From the NCBI GenBank assembly GCA_025201845.1, contig MU604043.1, positions 12,069 through 53,038 on the forward strand: a stretch of 40,970 nt of DNA. The letters run 5' to 3'. Positions 31,173-40,205 of this stretch are shown here, piece by piece. This DNA is from Martensiomyces pterosporus (taxonomy: Eukaryota > Kickxellomycota > Kickxellomycetes > Kickxellales > Kickxellaceae). The translations under genes were made by a program, and so were the position numbers. Under the pieces are notes generated by a model. It was not told the origin of the DNA. It saw only the letters and a program-made list of their open reading frames with translations, and did no database searches. Within the stretch, counting starts at the first letter, position 1. Each line of letters opens with the position of its first letter.

Positions 31173-31700
31173 CTACGCTGAGGCTGCGCAGCCGTAGAAG
31201 TAGTGGTTTTTGGCGTGCTGTGGTGAGCGGAACTTCTTCTGGCACATCTCGCAGTGGTCTGGATACGACGAGGCGCTGTTGTGCCCAAGCACGCACATGC
31301 GCTCATGCCAAGCACGGGACGATGCAGGCGAGATGCTGATGTTGCAGTGTCTGCACCTGTCCTCGCCGCACCTGTCAGCAGCGTCGCTGTCGTCCATGGC
31401 TGCCCGTGCCTCGACGTCTTCCCAAGAGATCCCGCCTGTCGACGACTGCGAAACCGGCCGCTGCCCCAGAGCCGCCGCTGCTGCTGCCGCTGCACCACCA
31501 GCTGAGGCAGCTGTTGCAGCCGAGTCCGCGGACCTGCATGTGGGAAAGCAGTGTGGGTGGTGGGTTACGTTGTCCTCAAAGTCCAGGTCGAGAAAGTTGG
31601 CTGACGGCTGCTGCAGCGCTTGGCGCCCACTGCTGCTACTTCCAGTGCTTGGGCTGCGGGCATGTGCGGAGAAGGAAAAGAGCTTTTTCAGCGAGTGCAT
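31173..31700 (-). CDS. Small twin C2HC zinc-finger protein
   Basis: 175 residues starting MHSLKKLFSFSAHARSP. The first 110 residues are low-complexity (Ser-rich, a run of Ala and Gly, then an acidic patch). The C-terminal 65 residues hold two related zinc motifs: CRHC-x12-H-x3-C (ending HERMC) and CEMC-x12-H-x4-C (ending HYFYGC), joined by LGHNSASSYPDH. Both are C2HC variants of the classical finger, the second reading like an aborted C2H2 finger (CEMCQKKFRSPQHAKNH). No signal peptide or membrane span. It may bind nucleic acid or a partner protein; I do not recognise a named family. Support: intact frame, paired motifs with equal spacing, good start. Confidence 0.75.
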   Translation of the reverse strand: MHSLKKLFSFSAHARSPSTGSSSSGRQALQQPSANFLDLDFEDNVTHHPHCFPTCRSADSAATAASAGGAAAAAAAALGQRPVSQSSTGGISWEDVEARAAMDDSDAADRCGEDRCRHCNISISPASSRAWHERMCVLGHNSASSYPDHCEMCQKKFRSPQHAKNHYFYGCAASA

Positions 31701-32784
31701 GATATCTACGGGTAGCTTTCCGGTATTTTGTGCTGGGGGGTAGAGCTACAGGGAAGAACAAGGTGTGTGCAGAAAAGTGTGGTGGTGAGAGAAAGGGGAG
31801 GTCTCGGCTTATCGTGCGCGCTATGCCGCGCAATGGATTTTATAGACAACATCAAAGCGCTGCGTGCAAAGCGGGGGAGCGCTTCTCAGTAGCTTTGGTG
31901 GCGGCATTCACACAATGAGGCCATTCACAGCTGCTCCCAGGCACAGAACAAGCTGCCCCCATTCCCCAAAAGGGGGCACGGGAATAAAAAGAGACTCGGG
32001 AGCATGTATCACGCTAGCTTGGGGGCTTTTGAAAAGCCCTCTTCCTGCTCACATATGCAGCAGTGCCCAAGCCTGCGTCTTGCACATAGCCTGGGTTACA
32101 CAGGAGAGAGTTGCAGACACACAATGTCCTATTTCTTTACTTTTTCGTATCTCTGCACAGCCTTCTCGGCAATGCCCGCGGATACAGGAGCGGCGCTTTT
32201 TCTCTCTCCGAATCACCAGCAGCACGTTTTTTTTTGCCTCCGATACCCGGCAAGCGAATCCAGTGTGCAGCACTGATGCCGGTGTCTGGCACACATAACG
32301 CGTGACTGGTGACACGACCCGGCATATCTTGCAAGTGGGCTGCGCCAGCACCCCATGGCAGCGTACATGCTGGATTTGTCCAGGAGCAAGGCCGGTGGTA
32401 ATTCACTCGCTCCTGCAATGCTGCTTTTCTGTTCCACACCAAGCCTTTTTTTTGCGGCCAGTGGTTGCGTCATGAAGACGAGACACGCTGCACATGGCGG
32501 GCTCATCTCCGATAGTCAGTCAGTAATCACCTGTATTATGCCTACATGGGCACATTCAACACAGCTGTTGTTGAGCGATGGGTAGCGGCCATGTTCACGC
32601 ATGCAGCTCGCATGCTACTGGATTTTTTTTATGGTTATTTACCTCGGCTACCTACAAACTCCCTTCCATGCTGTCTTGACAACATAATAAGAATACCTTG
32701 TTTCATTATGCACTGGAAAATGAGGGCGTAGAATAGCTAGGCAGACTACAAATAACATTTGTCCTAAATGGCTCTCCTCCCATG
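31701..32784. other. Intergenic: zinc-finger gene promoter and 3' flank of pseudoprotease 2
   Basis: About 1.1 kb, no supported gene. Short overlapping ORFs on both strands at 31864-32585 have no domains. T-runs at 32226-32233 and 32621-32630. Confidence 0.5.
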
Positions 32785-34128
32785 TCAGGGCTTGGGTGGA
32801 AGTGGCGGAGGAAGAAACGAAACTCTTCTTGGTGGCCAGCTGCGTTCTTGAGGAGCAGTGCTGAACGGACTCACTGACGGGATTTCCCCAAGATCATAGG
32901 CAAGGCTCTGCATGTGGAGCACCTCTGTCTTTGGGTCCCACATGACAGTCCTCACTCTCTTGCGCCACCACTTGTACAGGAAGAACAGCGCGACTATGAT
33001 AATGATAGAGACGATGGGGACGACGATGGCGATAATCATTGTCTGTTGGCGAGTTAGTCCGTTGCGTTCGGTGGACGACAGATCGACAGGTGGCGGAGCG
33101 GCTGGAGATCCAGTGACCGTGGCAGTAGCTAGGGGGGCGGTGCTTGTCGTGGGGGCTGGTGTGCTGGAACTGGCCGGTGCGGTCGCTTGGACAACCCCCT
33201 CAAGAGCGTAAATGTCGCCACCAACACTCTTGAACTTGCTGGTGGTATTTGTTGTTGCGCTAGGGGGGTTCATCGTGTACACGATGTTGTTGTTGTATGG
33301 CGTTGACTTCCCGCTTGAAAACATGACTACGCTGGTGTTTAGCACGTGAACCGCAAAGCCGGCATACTTGTCCAGGATCGTATAGTAGTTGAACTGTGTG
33401 CTGTTGCCACACAGCCCGTCACCATCGACCACGGTGTGGCTGTATATTGCAGCAATGGACAACTGCTGTTTATGAGCGGCATAGATTGCTCCGTAGGGGA
33501 CCTTGCACTTGCTGTCGTAGATGGACACCGTTGATGCGCTAATACACCTGTAACATGATTTATTCTCGGTGTACAGCGGCGATGCCCTGTCACACGCGAG
33601 ATCGCTGCTGAACTGCGTATAAACAGTGGGGACTCGCCACTTCATTTTAGCAACATCGCTGAGTGTCCGGCGCACATAGACCATATCTGTCCAGTCTCCA
33701 GGATTCCCAGCAATGTAGTTTTCAAACGGATTGCGTCCATCCTTGTTGAACTGGATGATGGCAATGTTGTTGGCCAGAGTGACCGAGTCATACGACGGGT
33801 GGACTACGATGTCAGTTGGGTCAATGCGGTACGCTATAGGGTCTACCTTGTTGCCGTCATCCAAGAAAACCTGGTAGGCGGTTTCAGTGCTGGGAAGCTT
33901 GCCAGAGTAGTCCAGGCAGTTTGCTGCCACAAAGGCAGATGAGGGGCCCATCAGTGCTACCTCGCACGACGTCTGGGTGCCGTTCTTCACTAGCAAGCCG
34001 CCACGAAACCCTTGGATATTAGTGGAATTGAAGAGTGGAGCATCAGACGGCGATGAGGTGCTGCCGCCAACTGACTGGAGCATGGCCAGGCCAGAAAGCG
34101 CTGCAGATAGCATGCGGGCAATGGTCAT
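32785..34128 (-). CDS. Membrane-anchored trypsin-fold pseudoprotease, paralogue 2
   Basis: 447 residues from the ATG at 34128 that opens a leader (MTIARMLSAALSGLAMLQSV); the frame is open further upstream without leader character. Ectodomain: GGLLVKNGTQTSCEVAL, FVAANCLDYSG (Asn70 at the catalytic His position; Cys55 and Cys71 match the 42-58 disulfide), VTLANNIAIIQF (Asn121 for the catalytic Asp), CKVPYGA (Cys208, Tyr212 for the catalytic Ser), then IAAIYSHTVVDGDGLCGN with Cys240 for the 191-220 disulfide. A Thr/Ala/Pro stalk follows near 330-375, then a transmembrane helix (IIAIVVPIVSIIIIVALFF), LYKWWRKR, and a tail with WDPKTEVLHMQS and a proline-rich end (SFLPPPLPPKP) that could bind SH3 domains. 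The tail is closest to paralogue 1. Catalytically dead by inspection; likely a surface binding protein. Confidence 0.88.
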   Translation of the reverse strand: MTIARMLSAALSGLAMLQSVGGSTSSPSDAPLFNSTNIQGFRGGLLVKNGTQTSCEVALMGPSSAFVAANCLDYSGKLPSTETAYQVFLDDGNKVDPIAYRIDPTDIVVHPSYDSVTLANNIAIIQFNKDGRNPFENYIAGNPGDWTDMVYVRRTLSDVAKMKWRVPTVYTQFSSDLACDRASPLYTENKSCYRCISASTVSIYDSKCKVPYGAIYAAHKQQLSIAAIYSHTVVDGDGLCGNSTQFNYYTILDKYAGFAVHVLNTSVVMFSSGKSTPYNNNIVYTMNPPSATTNTTSKFKSVGGDIYALEGVVQATAPASSSTPAPTTSTAPLATATVTGSPAAPPPVDLSSTERNGLTRQQTMIIAIVVPIVSIIIIVALFFLYKWWRKRVRTVMWDPKTEVLHMQSLAYDLGEIPSVSPFSTAPQERSWPPRRVSFLPPPLPPKP

Positions 34129-35243
34129 TATTGATGAGATCTTGAGCTGCACGTAGACGCTTGGTATGTGTGGGAATGTGGGGCAAATGCAGTTGCAGTG
34201 ACTGGATCTATGAATAAAAGTCAGGGGTAGATTGAGGTATGCAAACAATGCAGGCGGGAAAGCAGGGAGGGTGTGAGGGCGGTTGGGAACGGGAAGAAAG
34301 GTGCAGATTTCACTTGTCCATTCTCTCCTCCCTCCGTGGTGGAGGCAGCTATAAATATGCAGCCGCCAGCGCCGCCACACATGGGCTTTGTCCTAACTCC
34401 TCGCCTTGAATGTCTTTCGCTGGCTGCATCGACAAGCGGTTGATCAGGCTGCAGTGCTGTCGCTGTTCAAGCCCAAAGAGCAGCCACACCCCGCCACCTT
34501 TGCCTTGCAGTCTAATAATAGGCGCATCAACCGATCAGCAATGCCGCTGTTGTTGTTTGGCAGTCTGCAGGCCAGCTAAAAAAGAGAAAGGCGTTTGTGG
34601 CAACAGAGCGCTGCAAGACATCTGGAGCAGGGATTAGCACATGTACAACCTTTCATTCATCAATGTGCTTTTGTTTAAACCAATTGCACCTGAATGGGGA
34701 ATAGCTGGAAATCAAAACATGGTTGCTTGTGGCAAAGATCTTCGCTAATCGCTTATTAAGGGCATTTGGATGAATACACTGCTATTGTTATTGCGGCTGG
34801 TGTTATTTCTCAGAAGCATCACGAGCTGGCGAGCAGCCACTTGAGGCGCTTTCATGGGCTGGGAGGCGAGGGTGCATGGAGTTCTGATTGACCGAGGGAC
34901 TGGCAGGCTTCCTGGCTTGGTGCGCTGGCTTGCTATTGGTGCCTGGCGGGAACAAAAGCGGAAATGTGCAGCGTGGTGTAAATGCAGTGCTCGTTTTAAA
35001 AATAATGTGCGTAGCAGAAAAGGAAACAAGAAACTAATGGGCTGGCTCATTCGTAGGCCACCCCGTCGGGACTCTATTGGCAAAGAACTGTGCTCATTAT
35101 TCTGAGCGTCTCGAGATGCAGCTCGATGCACCTATCAAAAAGACAATGCATGTTGTATGAAGGCATGCGAGCCATGGAGGTCTGATGCTGCGCTATGCCC
35201 TGTGATTTCGCTTTCCACTTGTCTAGGGTTCCGGTAGAATCAG
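34129..35243. other. Intergenic between pseudoprotease paralogues 2 and 3
   Basis: About 1.1 kb with no supported gene. The half next to paralogue 2 carries its likely promoter; no relic of a further family copy was recognised. Confidence 0.5.
34350..34357 (-). promoter_or_regulatory. TATA-type element upstream of pseudoprotease 2
   Basis: TATTTATA on the minus strand, 222-229 nt upstream of the chosen start, similar in sequence and distance to elements before the I78 gene and pseudoprotease 4. Confidence 0.4.
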
Positions 35244-36581
35244 CTATAAAATGACCTTTGGGCTGAGTGGCTTGGGGCCAGCGAGGCTGTCGTATGTCGG
35301 CGGCTCAGCGTGGTGGCTGCTTGCTGCATCTGTGAACTGGGTGGTGCTCATAACCCGCAGGTTGTCTCTATATGGGCTCAGCCGAACTCTGCTCTTGCGT
35401 CGGCGCCACCACTTGTACAGGAAGAACAGCCCCGCGATAAGAGCAATCGAGACGATCGGAACCACGGTGGCCACAACAATAGTCTGGGTGCGCGTCAGCT
35501 TGGCACTGCTATTATCTGGCTGTGCAGTTGGGGTGGCCGCTATTGTCGGTGTGCTGGATGGCGTGCTGGATAGTGTGCTCGCTGGCGATGTCGGGCTGGG
35601 AGTCGCAATTGCGCTTGTGCTGGACTGTGGAGGGCGGTCAGTCCCCTTTGATTTCTGTTTCAACCCTACGAGTGGATAAATGTCGCCGCCGAACACGGAA
35701 ACACCCGAAATGGTGCTGTTGGCGACATCCTTCATCGCAAGCACTGTGGCATCAGTGACTGTGGACTGCTGGTTGCTGGCAAAGGTTGACACTCCGCGCT
35801 TGAGCACGCTTGCAGCAAACCCGACATATCTGGACAGCATCGTGAAGTAGTTGTACTCTGTGGCATCCGCGCAAATTTTGGTGCCACGAACCGCTGTGTG
35901 GCTGTACAGAGCAGCAATCGCCAAGCTGCTGCCAGCAGCGCCATATGCTGCACCATAGGGAACTGTGCACTCAGCTTTGGTTGAGTGCCATTCCATCGTC
36001 GTACACAGCCAGCTGTCCATATTCGCGCTGTAAATTAGAGATGCGTTGCGGCACTCGCTGTACTGCTTCATGTCGGGAGCCACGGACGGCACCACCCACT
36101 TCAGATTTGGCAGGCTGCCCATGTACCTGCGCACATAGGCAATTTCCGTCCACTCCGTTTTGTTCGCCGCTATCTGGTTGGTAAATGGGTTCGAGCCCGG
36201 CGAGTTGTACACGACTACCGCGATATTGTTGGCCAGCGTCTTTGGGTTGTATTCAGGGTGAACGTGTATCTGCTCGATGGTGTACTTTACAGAGGCGGTG
36301 CCGTTTCCGTTGTCGAGGTATGCATGGTATAGAGTGGTGGTGTTGAGCTTGCCATTGATGAAGTCAAAGCAGTTGGCGGACACAAACGATGCCTGGTGGT
36401 CTATAACGCCTAGTGTGCACGATGTCTGGTACCAATTCTTGGCCAGCACTCCTCCCTTTATCTTTAGTACGTCGGCACTAACAACCCCCCGCTTGCTGTT
36501 GGCATTGCTTCCGTGTGAATATGTTGGCTGCAGAAGCAGCAAAAGTGCGACAAGAGGCGAAGTGGTCCGTAGTATCACCAT
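35244..36581 (-). CDS. Membrane-anchored trypsin-fold pseudoprotease, paralogue 3 (PPxY tail)
   Basis: 445 residues with a strong leader (MVILRTTSPLVALLLLLQPT). Ectodomain blocks: GGVLAKNWYQTSCTLG, FVSANCFDF (Asn70 at the His position), KTLANNIAVVVY (Asn119 at the Asp position), CTVPYGAAYG (Cys205, Tyr209 at the Ser position), AIAALYSHTAVRGTKICAD. Several N-glycosylation sites (for example NTT, NGT, NKT). A Ser/Thr/Pro stalk (SSTSAIATPSPTSPASTLSS) precedes the membrane helix (IVVATVVPIVSIALIAGLFF) and LYKWWRRRK. The tail carries PPTY (residues 427-430), a PPxY ligand for WW domains such as those of Rsp5/Nedd4-type ubiquitin ligases. All three catalytic residues are missing, so a binding or receptor role is inferred. 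Confidence 0.88.
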   Translation of the reverse strand: MVILRTTSPLVALLLLLQPTYSHGSNANSKRGVVSADVLKIKGGVLAKNWYQTSCTLGVIDHQASFVSANCFDFINGKLNTTTLYHAYLDNGNGTASVKYTIEQIHVHPEYNPKTLANNIAVVVYNSPGSNPFTNQIAANKTEWTEIAYVRRYMGSLPNLKWVVPSVAPDMKQYSECRNASLIYSANMDSWLCTTMEWHSTKAECTVPYGAAYGAAGSSLAIAALYSHTAVRGTKICADATEYNYFTMLSRYVGFAASVLKRGVSTFASNQQSTVTDATVLAMKDVANSTISGVSVFGGDIYPLVGLKQKSKGTDRPPQSSTSAIATPSPTSPASTLSSTPSSTPTIAATPTAQPDNSSAKLTRTQTIVVATVVPIVSIALIAGLFFLYKWWRRRKSRVRLSPYRDNLRVMSTTQFTDAASSHHAEPPTYDSLAGPKPLSPKVIL

Positions 36582-37018
36582 CAGAAAAAGAGTGTGGTTT
36601 GGTTAACATGAGCACCGGAAATACAGGAGGAAAGGAGCAGGGGCTGTACTTTTGTTTCTCCAAAGGCCCCTGCGCACATTCGCACTGCTCCACATCGCCT
36701 ACGAATCGCCCCATATGTGGTGCATGGCATGTGGTGGATAGCTGGATGGGACAAAGTGAGGAGAGACACAGGCGATTTTCGTGCCGAACAGATTGCCCAG
36801 GATGCGCTGCATTTTCCCGCCTCAGAGTTCAGCTGCGACCTGCAAACAGCTGTGCGACTGCAAATCGCAATTGCGCTGCCCTTTGTGCGAATTATTCTCG
36901 TCGCCTATTCATAGATTTCCTAATCGGCTGCAATCACGTTTCCGGAAACAAGGAATAACAAGCAAGCTTGTATTTGGAATCAGGTGAGGGAGGTGTGGCA
37001 GGGGATAAAAGAGGCTGA
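36582..37018. other. Intergenic between pseudoprotease paralogues 3 and 4
   Basis: 437 nt, short for this array; promoter of paralogue 3 and 3' flank of paralogue 4. No clear TATTTATA element found here. Confidence 0.5.
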
Positions 37019-38497
37019 TTACATTGCTTTTTCATTTACATTAGCGGCTGGAGACATTGGGGGCAGCGGCTGCGCCATTACTGACTGCCGCATGTGGGGT
37101 TCCATGTATGGCGGCGGCGGCACGCTGAGGCGTGGCGTGGCGGGTCCAAACATCGAGGCAATTCTGAACCTGTCAGTTCGCGGGGTTTGCAGATAGCCGC
37201 CCGGCGGGATGGGGCTCAGCAGCGGTGGCGTCATCGAGTCGTCAAAGTCCCTGGCAATGGTCTGCGCGTTGAGGTTGCTTCGCTCGCTGCGTGGATCCCA
37301 CTCCATCTCGTGCTTGCGCCTTCTGTACCATTTGTACAGGAAGAACAGGCCAATAATGATGGCTATCGAAGCCAGAGGAACAACGGTTGCCACGATAATG
37401 GTCTCGTTTCGCGTCAGCCCTGCGCTGTCGTTTTTCAGAGGCCCTGGTGTGCTGGATAGCACAGTCGGCGTCCCTTCTAGCGACGAGCTGCTTGCTGCGG
37501 ATGCTGTTGGAACCGCGCCGACTGGTGCCGGTGTCTGTGTTACGCCTTCCTGAGGATAAATGTTGCCGCCAAACTGCATGATTCCACTGAGTGTATCCGA
37601 CGAGGGCTTTTTCATCTTGTATCTGGGGTCGGTGTTGGGCACAAAAGAGGTGCTGGCCACATATGTCTCGACGTACCTGCCCAGGACGTTGTTTGCAAAC
37701 ATGACGTAGTTTGAGAGCAACGTAAAGTATGTGAGCTGGCGCTTGTCCTTGCACATGTTGTTGCCTTGTATGGCTGTGTGGCTGTAAATCGCCGCGCTAG
37801 CCAAGTCGGAGCCAACCAGCGCGTAAGCAGAGCCATAGGGGATATAGCACGACTTGCTGTACACTGAGGTTGCTGTCACGTTGCCGCACCAGTAGTCATT
37901 GCGGTTCGTGTTGTAGATGTTCGAGTAGTCCTTGCACTCAGTGTCGATGGCCATGTCCGACTCGCTCATCTGTGGCGGCGCCCAGTTCATTGCCGCCACA
38001 TCCGTCATTGCTGTGCGAACGTACACGATGGACGTCCATTCAGCTCGGTTCAGGGCTATCTTGTTGGTCCACTTCTTTGAGTCAGCCGAGTTGAACTCGA
38101 TCACGACTATGTTGTTTGCCAGCGTGCTGGGATCGTAGACTGGATGCACGTGGAATTTATCCACTGTGTACTTGGCAGCATCCTGCCACTTGTTTTTGCT
38201 TATGTACACCTCGTATATGGTCGTCTTGCTGAGGTCCTTGCCGCTGTAGTCCAGGCAATTCGCAGCTATAAACCCGGCTTGGTTGTCAATGAGCACCACA
38301 TCGCATGTTGTCTGCATCCCATTCTTGATAAGGAGCGCAGTCCCGTAACTGGAAATGTCGATGTTCGAGACGTCCCTTTTGCCAAACAGCGGCGCAGGCT
38401 GCAGCTCGCTATTCCCCCGGACAAGCATAGAGAAGAGAAGCGCGGGCGCCAGGAACGAGAGAACGCTGGCGGGCCTCATGGTATTAAAAGGTAGCAT
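37019..38497 (-). CDS. Membrane-anchored trypsin-fold pseudoprotease, paralogue 4 (PPxY tail)
   Basis: 492 residues from the first ATG at 38497; a second in-frame ATG at 38479 (MRPASVLSFLAPALLFSML) also gives a good leader. Ectodomain: GTALLIKNGMQTTCDVVL, GFIAANCLDYSGK (Asn80 for His), STLANNIVVIEF (Asn129 for Asp), CYIPYGSAY (Cys217, Tyr221 for Ser), SAAIYSHTAIQGNNMCKD. A short stalk (VPTASAASSSSLEGTPTVLS) leads to the membrane helix (IIVATVVPLASIAIIIGLFF) and LYKWYRRRK. The tail is the longest of the family, about 95 residues, with WDPRSERSNLNAQTIARDF, a proline-rich middle and PPPPY (PPxY at 461-464). The tail groups it with paralogue 5 and the adjacent pseudogene. Role unknown; a receptor or adhesin that engages a WW-domain partner is a reasonable inference. 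Confidence 0.88.
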   Translation of the reverse strand: MLPFNTMRPASVLSFLAPALLFSMLVRGNSELQPAPLFGKRDVSNIDISSYGTALLIKNGMQTTCDVVLIDNQAGFIAANCLDYSGKDLSKTTIYEVYISKNKWQDAAKYTVDKFHVHPVYDPSTLANNIVVIEFNSADSKKWTNKIALNRAEWTSIVYVRTAMTDVAAMNWAPPQMSESDMAIDTECKDYSNIYNTNRNDYWCGNVTATSVYSKSCYIPYGSAYALVGSDLASAAIYSHTAIQGNNMCKDKRQLTYFTLLSNYVMFANNVLGRYVETYVASTSFVPNTDPRYKMKKPSSDTLSGIMQFGGNIYPQEGVTQTPAPVGAVPTASAASSSSLEGTPTVLSSTPGPLKNDSAGLTRNETIIVATVVPLASIAIIIGLFFLYKWYRRRKHEMEWDPRSERSNLNAQTIARDFDDSMTPPLLSPIPPGGYLQTPRTDRFRIASMFGPATPRLSVPPPPYMEPHMRQSVMAQPLPPMSPAANVNEKAM

Positions 38498-39059
38498 TGA
38501 CTAATGATGGGGGTGCTAACGTTGATGATTGTATGCAGTGCAGTAGAAGGGAAAGTGCTGGGCGCTAAAGTACAGTGTTGCGAGTGCCGCAGATATTTAG
38601 GGGCGGAAGGAAAGGTAACAGTACGGACGGGTAGAGAAAAGAAAGAGGGCCAAAGAAGCGTATGTCGATGGGGAATCTAGTGGGGAAAAGGAGGCGGCCA
38701 GCTCGTGTAGGTGCGCTTTCTGTTGGCAGACCGGTATAAAATACCAAGGGTCATTAGGCCAAGCCAAACTGTCTCAGCAACCTCGCATCCCCCAAATACA
38801 TGTACATGAATCGCTGGTCCTCACTCGCCTACGCCAGTAGCCGTTCAATGCTGCACATCGAAAATAGCATGGAGATCGCCAGCTGGTGCATTGGGTGGGG
38901 GAAATCGCTCTTGCCTACATGCGGCCGCCATCCTCATGGAAGGTGCATTTTAGAATTTACACGAGGCTCTGCAATGTGGTTTAGCCAGCAGATCCTGTTT
39001 TCATGAGGGTGCCGATTTTGCACGCCATAGGCTGCTGCTTTCACCGCCACAAGAAACCG
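38498..39059. other. Intergenic between paralogue 4 and the truncated pseudogene
   Basis: 562 nt, no gene seen apart from the promoter element of paralogue 4. Confidence 0.5.
38735..38743 (-). promoter_or_regulatory. TATA-type element upstream of pseudoprotease 4
   Basis: TATTTTATA on the minus strand within a short palindrome (GGTATTTTATACC), about 238 nt upstream of the first ATG. Confidence 0.35.
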
Positions 39060-39720
39060 CTACTTTTGTTGCCACAAAGGCACGTCCAGCTCAAATGCGC
39101 CCTTGCTTAAATTAAAGCCCCCACATGTGTACGCCCATATGCACATGTTGAATGGCTTGCGCATCGTGATGCCAGCAACAATGCTAAAGACCTGGGAAAA
39201 GAGCAAACGAGGGGCCACCCGCTTGTTGGAGCATTGCGGCTTCTCTGGCGGACGCCCACTCGCCATTGGCATCTCTGATGATGGCCCTGGCTGGCCAGTG
39301 CGATCGAAGTGGTGGTCGTCACATGCAGCTAGGATGCTCGTCTGTGGGCTGCTGACTGCAAGGTCTCTTGCGATGCTTCGTGAATTAAAGTTGCCCCTCT
39401 CCCCATGCGGATCACATGTCACGGTATTCCTGTGCTTTCTGTGCTTCCTGTGTTTCCTGTAGAAGAAATGCAATGCAACGATAGCTGTAACGAAAGTGGT
39501 GGGCACTGCTGTTGCCACTGCAATTGCCCCGCCTCTCGACAGCCTGGTGCTACTACTGTCGCTTGAAGAGGCAGGCGATAGTGGCAGCGATGCTATTATC
39601 TACAGACACCACCTCGCAGGGCGTCTAGGCACCATTCTTGATCAAAAGCCCAGCTGGGACCTAGCCCATCCGCATTTTGCTGATACTTCGCCTGTCTACA
39701 AGCACCACGGTGTCATTAGC
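39060..39720 (-). pseudogene. Truncated pseudogene of the pseudoprotease family
   Basis: Remnants of both ends of a paralogue lie next to each other. Around 39694-39601 the minus strand encodes DRRSISK, then a stop, VPAGLLIKNGA, a second stop (TAG at 39627-39625) and TPCEVVSVDN, matching the start of paralogue 4 (KRDVSNI ... ALLIKNGMQTTCDVVLIDN). The second stop replaces a conserved Gln codon (CAG). The next segment, in a shifted frame from 39599, reads a Ser-rich stalk (SLPLSPASSSSDSSSTR), a membrane helix (AIAVATAVPTTFVTAIVALHFFY) without the usual KWW, a repeated basic motif (RKH three times) and the tail block CDPHGERGNFNSRSIARDL. Nearly the whole ectodomain, some 250 codons or more, is deleted. 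The remaining 152-codon frame from 39518 could in principle still make a bare membrane-plus-tail protein. Confidence 0.85.
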
Positions 39721-40205
39721 TGAAAATGACCATAAAGCATCACCGCTGATAAAAGCGGCAGCTGCATCTTTGAGGACCTCATCTGCGTAAAGCACGTGCA
39801 TGCGTGAGTATAACGACAGAAAAACCACAACTCTCTCCAAGGCTGAATGAAAAGACACTTTTGACTGTTGTCGGGAGTGCCTGTAAGGCTTGGACAGATC
39901 CGTACATAAATACTTCCTTTGAACCTGCTTTTCCCTTGGATGTTCGTTAGCTTCGCAAACATCCAAATTGCTTGTTCTTATCAATATATTTGCTATACCC
40001 CTCGCTTCGCTAGCACAGACAACATATATTTATGACTCCACCAAGGCTTAGAGGAATGCGAGGCAAGAGATGGCTCATTTATTGAATCCAGCTGATGATG
40101 GTGGTGCCGTCAACATGTGTATTGCAGTAGTGGCATTATACTATGGATATTGCAAACACAGGAAATTGGAGGTGCCCATGTAGAAAAAAGCCCAACAAGA
40201 CTGGG
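39721..40205. other. Intergenic between the pseudogene and paralogue 5
   Basis: 485 nt. The pseudogene's upstream frame is open to 39984 but shows no clear leader or similarity. AATAAA on the minus strand lies at 40078-40083. Confidence 0.5.
40078..40083 (-). terminator. Candidate AATAAA poly(A) signal for paralogue 5
   Basis: AATAAA on the minus strand about 123 nt past the stop codon of paralogue 5, at nearly the same distance as the candidate for ATP-citrate lyase. Confidence 0.35.

Noticed and set aside
34129..34380. Longer N-terminus for pseudoprotease 2 (and likewise 15530 for paralogue 1)
   Set aside because: The frame is open upstream by chance; only the internal ATG begins a signal peptide at the same distance from the ectodomain as in the other paralogues.
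39661..39984. Separate minus-strand gene of 107 codons upstream of the pseudogene
   Set aside because: Its last residues match the start of the pseudoprotease ectodomain, so it is part of the decayed copy; the rest lacks a leader or domain.
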